Shown in pieces: positions 33,522 through 34,543 of a stretch of 34,543 bases of DNA; within the stretch, counting starts at the first letter, position 1; every line of letters starts with the position of its first letter. A model generated the notes under the pieces. It was not told the DNA's origin. It searched no databases and saw nothing but the letters and a program-made list of their open reading frames with translations. Origin of the DNA: Candidatus Rokuibacteriota bacterium (GTDB taxonomy: Bacteria; Methylomirabilota; Methylomirabilia; Rokubacteriales; CSP1-6). The position numbers and the translations under genes were made by a program. The stretch spans positions 37,111 to 71,653 of the forward strand of contig QHRX01000008.1 of NCBI GenBank assembly GCA_003221455.1, given 5' to 3'.

Positions 33522-34295
33522 CTACGCGGGCCGCGCCGCCCGGAGAAGCGCCAGATTCTCGTCGACGGTGTCCTTCGCGGTGATGGCGCGAACGACGACC
33601 TCGTCGACCACCCCCCGCCACTTGTCGAGGGCCGACGCGATCGCGCTCGGACTCTGGACGGTGACGGCCGTCTCGACCGGCTTCACCCCCATGCGCGCGA
33701 AGTGGTCCGCGTACGCCGGTATGGCCGCGTACCGGGCTCCCTCCTCCAGCAGTCTATCGCCCGCGGCGGATCCGAGAGCGACGCGGACGTACGCGTAGAG
33801 CTTCGGTGCGCGCCGGCCCGCCGCCGCGCCCGCGCGCACCCACTCGGCCGAGAGGCGGGCATGCTCGGGAGTCAGCCAGTTGAAGAGCACTCCGTCCGCG
33901 ACCTCCCCGGCCAGGCGGCACATCTGCGGACCGAGGGCCGCCACGACGAGGCGGACGGCAAGCTGGGACCGCAGCTCGGCGACCCCCGTACGGACGCGTC
34001 GGAGGGCACCCGGGTTCGCGCTTCCGACCCCGAGGAGGAGGCGATCCAGCGGGAGCGCGTTGGCTCGCACGCCCTGGACGATCTTGTCCGGTCCGCGCGT
34101 ATGCAGCGGAACGACGCCGACGCCGAGGTCGATGCGCTGAGTCTCGCTCGCCGCCACGGCCAGCGCGACCAGCCCGTCGGTCGCGCCGGGATGGTTCACC
34201 CAGAAGGAACTGTACCCGAGCCCCTCGGCCTCCCGCGCCGACGTGCGGATGATCTCGGGCGCCGTGCCTGCGTGCAAGGCGAAGCCGTGTCTCAT
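33522..34295 (-). CDS. LLM-class flavin-dependent oxidoreductase
   Basis: Luciferase-like monooxygenase/F420-dependent reductase family, 257 aa (ATG 34295 with AGGAGG at good distance; GTG 34298 is one codon earlier). The barrel begins GFALHAGTAPEIIRTSAREA; further family pieces are GYSSFWVNHPGATDGLVALA, IDLGVGVVPLHTRGP, DRLLLGVGSANPG and LAGEVADGVLFNWLTPEHA. It is shorter than the usual 290-340 aa, with a compressed region after GVGSANPGALR. Cofactor FMN or F420 cannot be told. It is co-directional with the molybdenum hydroxylase remnant. Confidence 0.9.
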   Translation of the reverse strand: MRHGFALHAGTAPEIIRTSAREAEGLGYSSFWVNHPGATDGLVALAVAASETQRIDLGVGVVPLHTRGPDKIVQGVRANALPLDRLLLGVGSANPGALRRVRTGVAELRSQLAVRLVVAALGPQMCRLAGEVADGVLFNWLTPEHARLSAEWVRAGAAAGRRAPKLYAYVRVALGSAAGDRLLEEGARYAAIPAYADHFARMGVKPVETAVTVQSPSAIASALDKWRGVVDEVVVRAITAKDTVDENLALLRAARPA

Positions 34296-34412
34296 CACCG
34301 CCTCCTCTGGAGGATCCCCCGTACGATACCTCGTTACGGCTCGGCCCTCACAGGCCCGGGAGGGGAGGCCTGAACATCGGCGAGCCGTCGACCCGGCTCC
34401 GCCGGACGCCCG

Positions 34413-34543
34413 TCAGAGCGCGAGGACGCCCCCGGCCCGCGTGGACCCCGGCGGTGGCGATCGACCGATCCGCGCGTGCGCATGCAGCGAGCGCATGACG
34501 ACGGCAGGGGTCTGGCCGGGGAGGTTGATGTCGTCGAGGAACC
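34413..34543 (-). pseudogene. Molybdenum hydroxylase large subunit N-terminus, interrupted
   Basis: Reading in from the right edge on the minus strand: FLDDINLPGQTPAVVMRSLH followed by AHARI, the conserved opening of xanthine/CO/aldehyde dehydrogenase large subunits (usual form FVDDLxLPGxLxxAxVRSPHAHARI). About 12 codons later, after GGVLAL, a TGA stops it where the family continues with the TGAD region. Either a frameshifted/decayed gene or a single-base problem; the start lies outside the window. Confidence 0.65.

Overview
This is a GC-rich bacterial window with Shine-Dalgarno-type start sites and compact operons. Tat-exported dehydrogenases, soluble c-type cytochromes, a PQQ alcohol dehydrogenase and a PEP-CTERM protein point to an aerobic, diderm, probably uncultivated soil or sediment lineage. 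The gene mix would fit Rokubacteria/Methylomirabilota, but that is an inference from gene content; no marker gene was placed.

Layout. (1) 1-3939: an Fe-S cluster assembly operon, sufC (5' truncated)-sufD-sufS-sufU-DUF59 (sufT-like), with overlapping stops and starts. (2) 3959-5642: a small secreted OB-fold-like protein, a PIG-L/LmbE deacetylase and a secreted cupin. (3) 5764-8569 (minus): a periplasmic PQQ dehydrogenase with a lanthanide-type Asp-x-Asp signature but no vicinal cysteine pair, followed by a cytochrome c and a small secreted CxxC protein; a perfect 13-bp hairpin lies inside the operon. (4) 9319-11241: N-formylglutamate amidohydrolase, a broken histidine phosphatase and a GNAT acetyltransferase with a disturbed 5' end. 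(5) 11566-15110 (minus): a SNF2 helicase and a SWIM zinc-finger protein. (6) 15204-24433: what I read as two tandem decaying integrative islands. An intact tRNA-Arg(TCT) at 24357-24433 (minus) is accompanied by two 3'-half copies at 19812-19855 and 15353-15397, all breaking at the same anticodon base, with integrase C-terminal remnants beside two of the three sites. Island A (about 4.5 kb) carries an ATPase behind a duplicated operator, a minimal PEP-CTERM protein and a fatty-acid hydroxylase-like membrane protein. Island B (about 4.5 kb) carries pseudogene debris and a Tat-exported GMC dehydrogenase complex with its own cytochrome c. (7) 24736-27265: a thioredoxin-fold protein and a sigma-70 factor, followed by a decayed 5' half of the same tRNA at 27515-27553. 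(8) 27889-34543: small secreted or RNA-binding proteins, a Tat-dependent solute-binding protein without permeases, a glycine-zipper lipoprotein, an LLM-class oxidoreductase and, at the right edge, the start of a molybdenum hydroxylase interrupted by a stop.

Two independent periplasmic oxidation modules (PQQ and FAD/GMC), each with its own mono-haem cytochrome c, are the clearest functional theme. The most unusual structures are the tRNA-anchored tandem islands, the disulfide-less lanthanide-type PQQ dehydrogenase, the signal-peptide-plus-sorting-signal microprotein and the duplicated operator.
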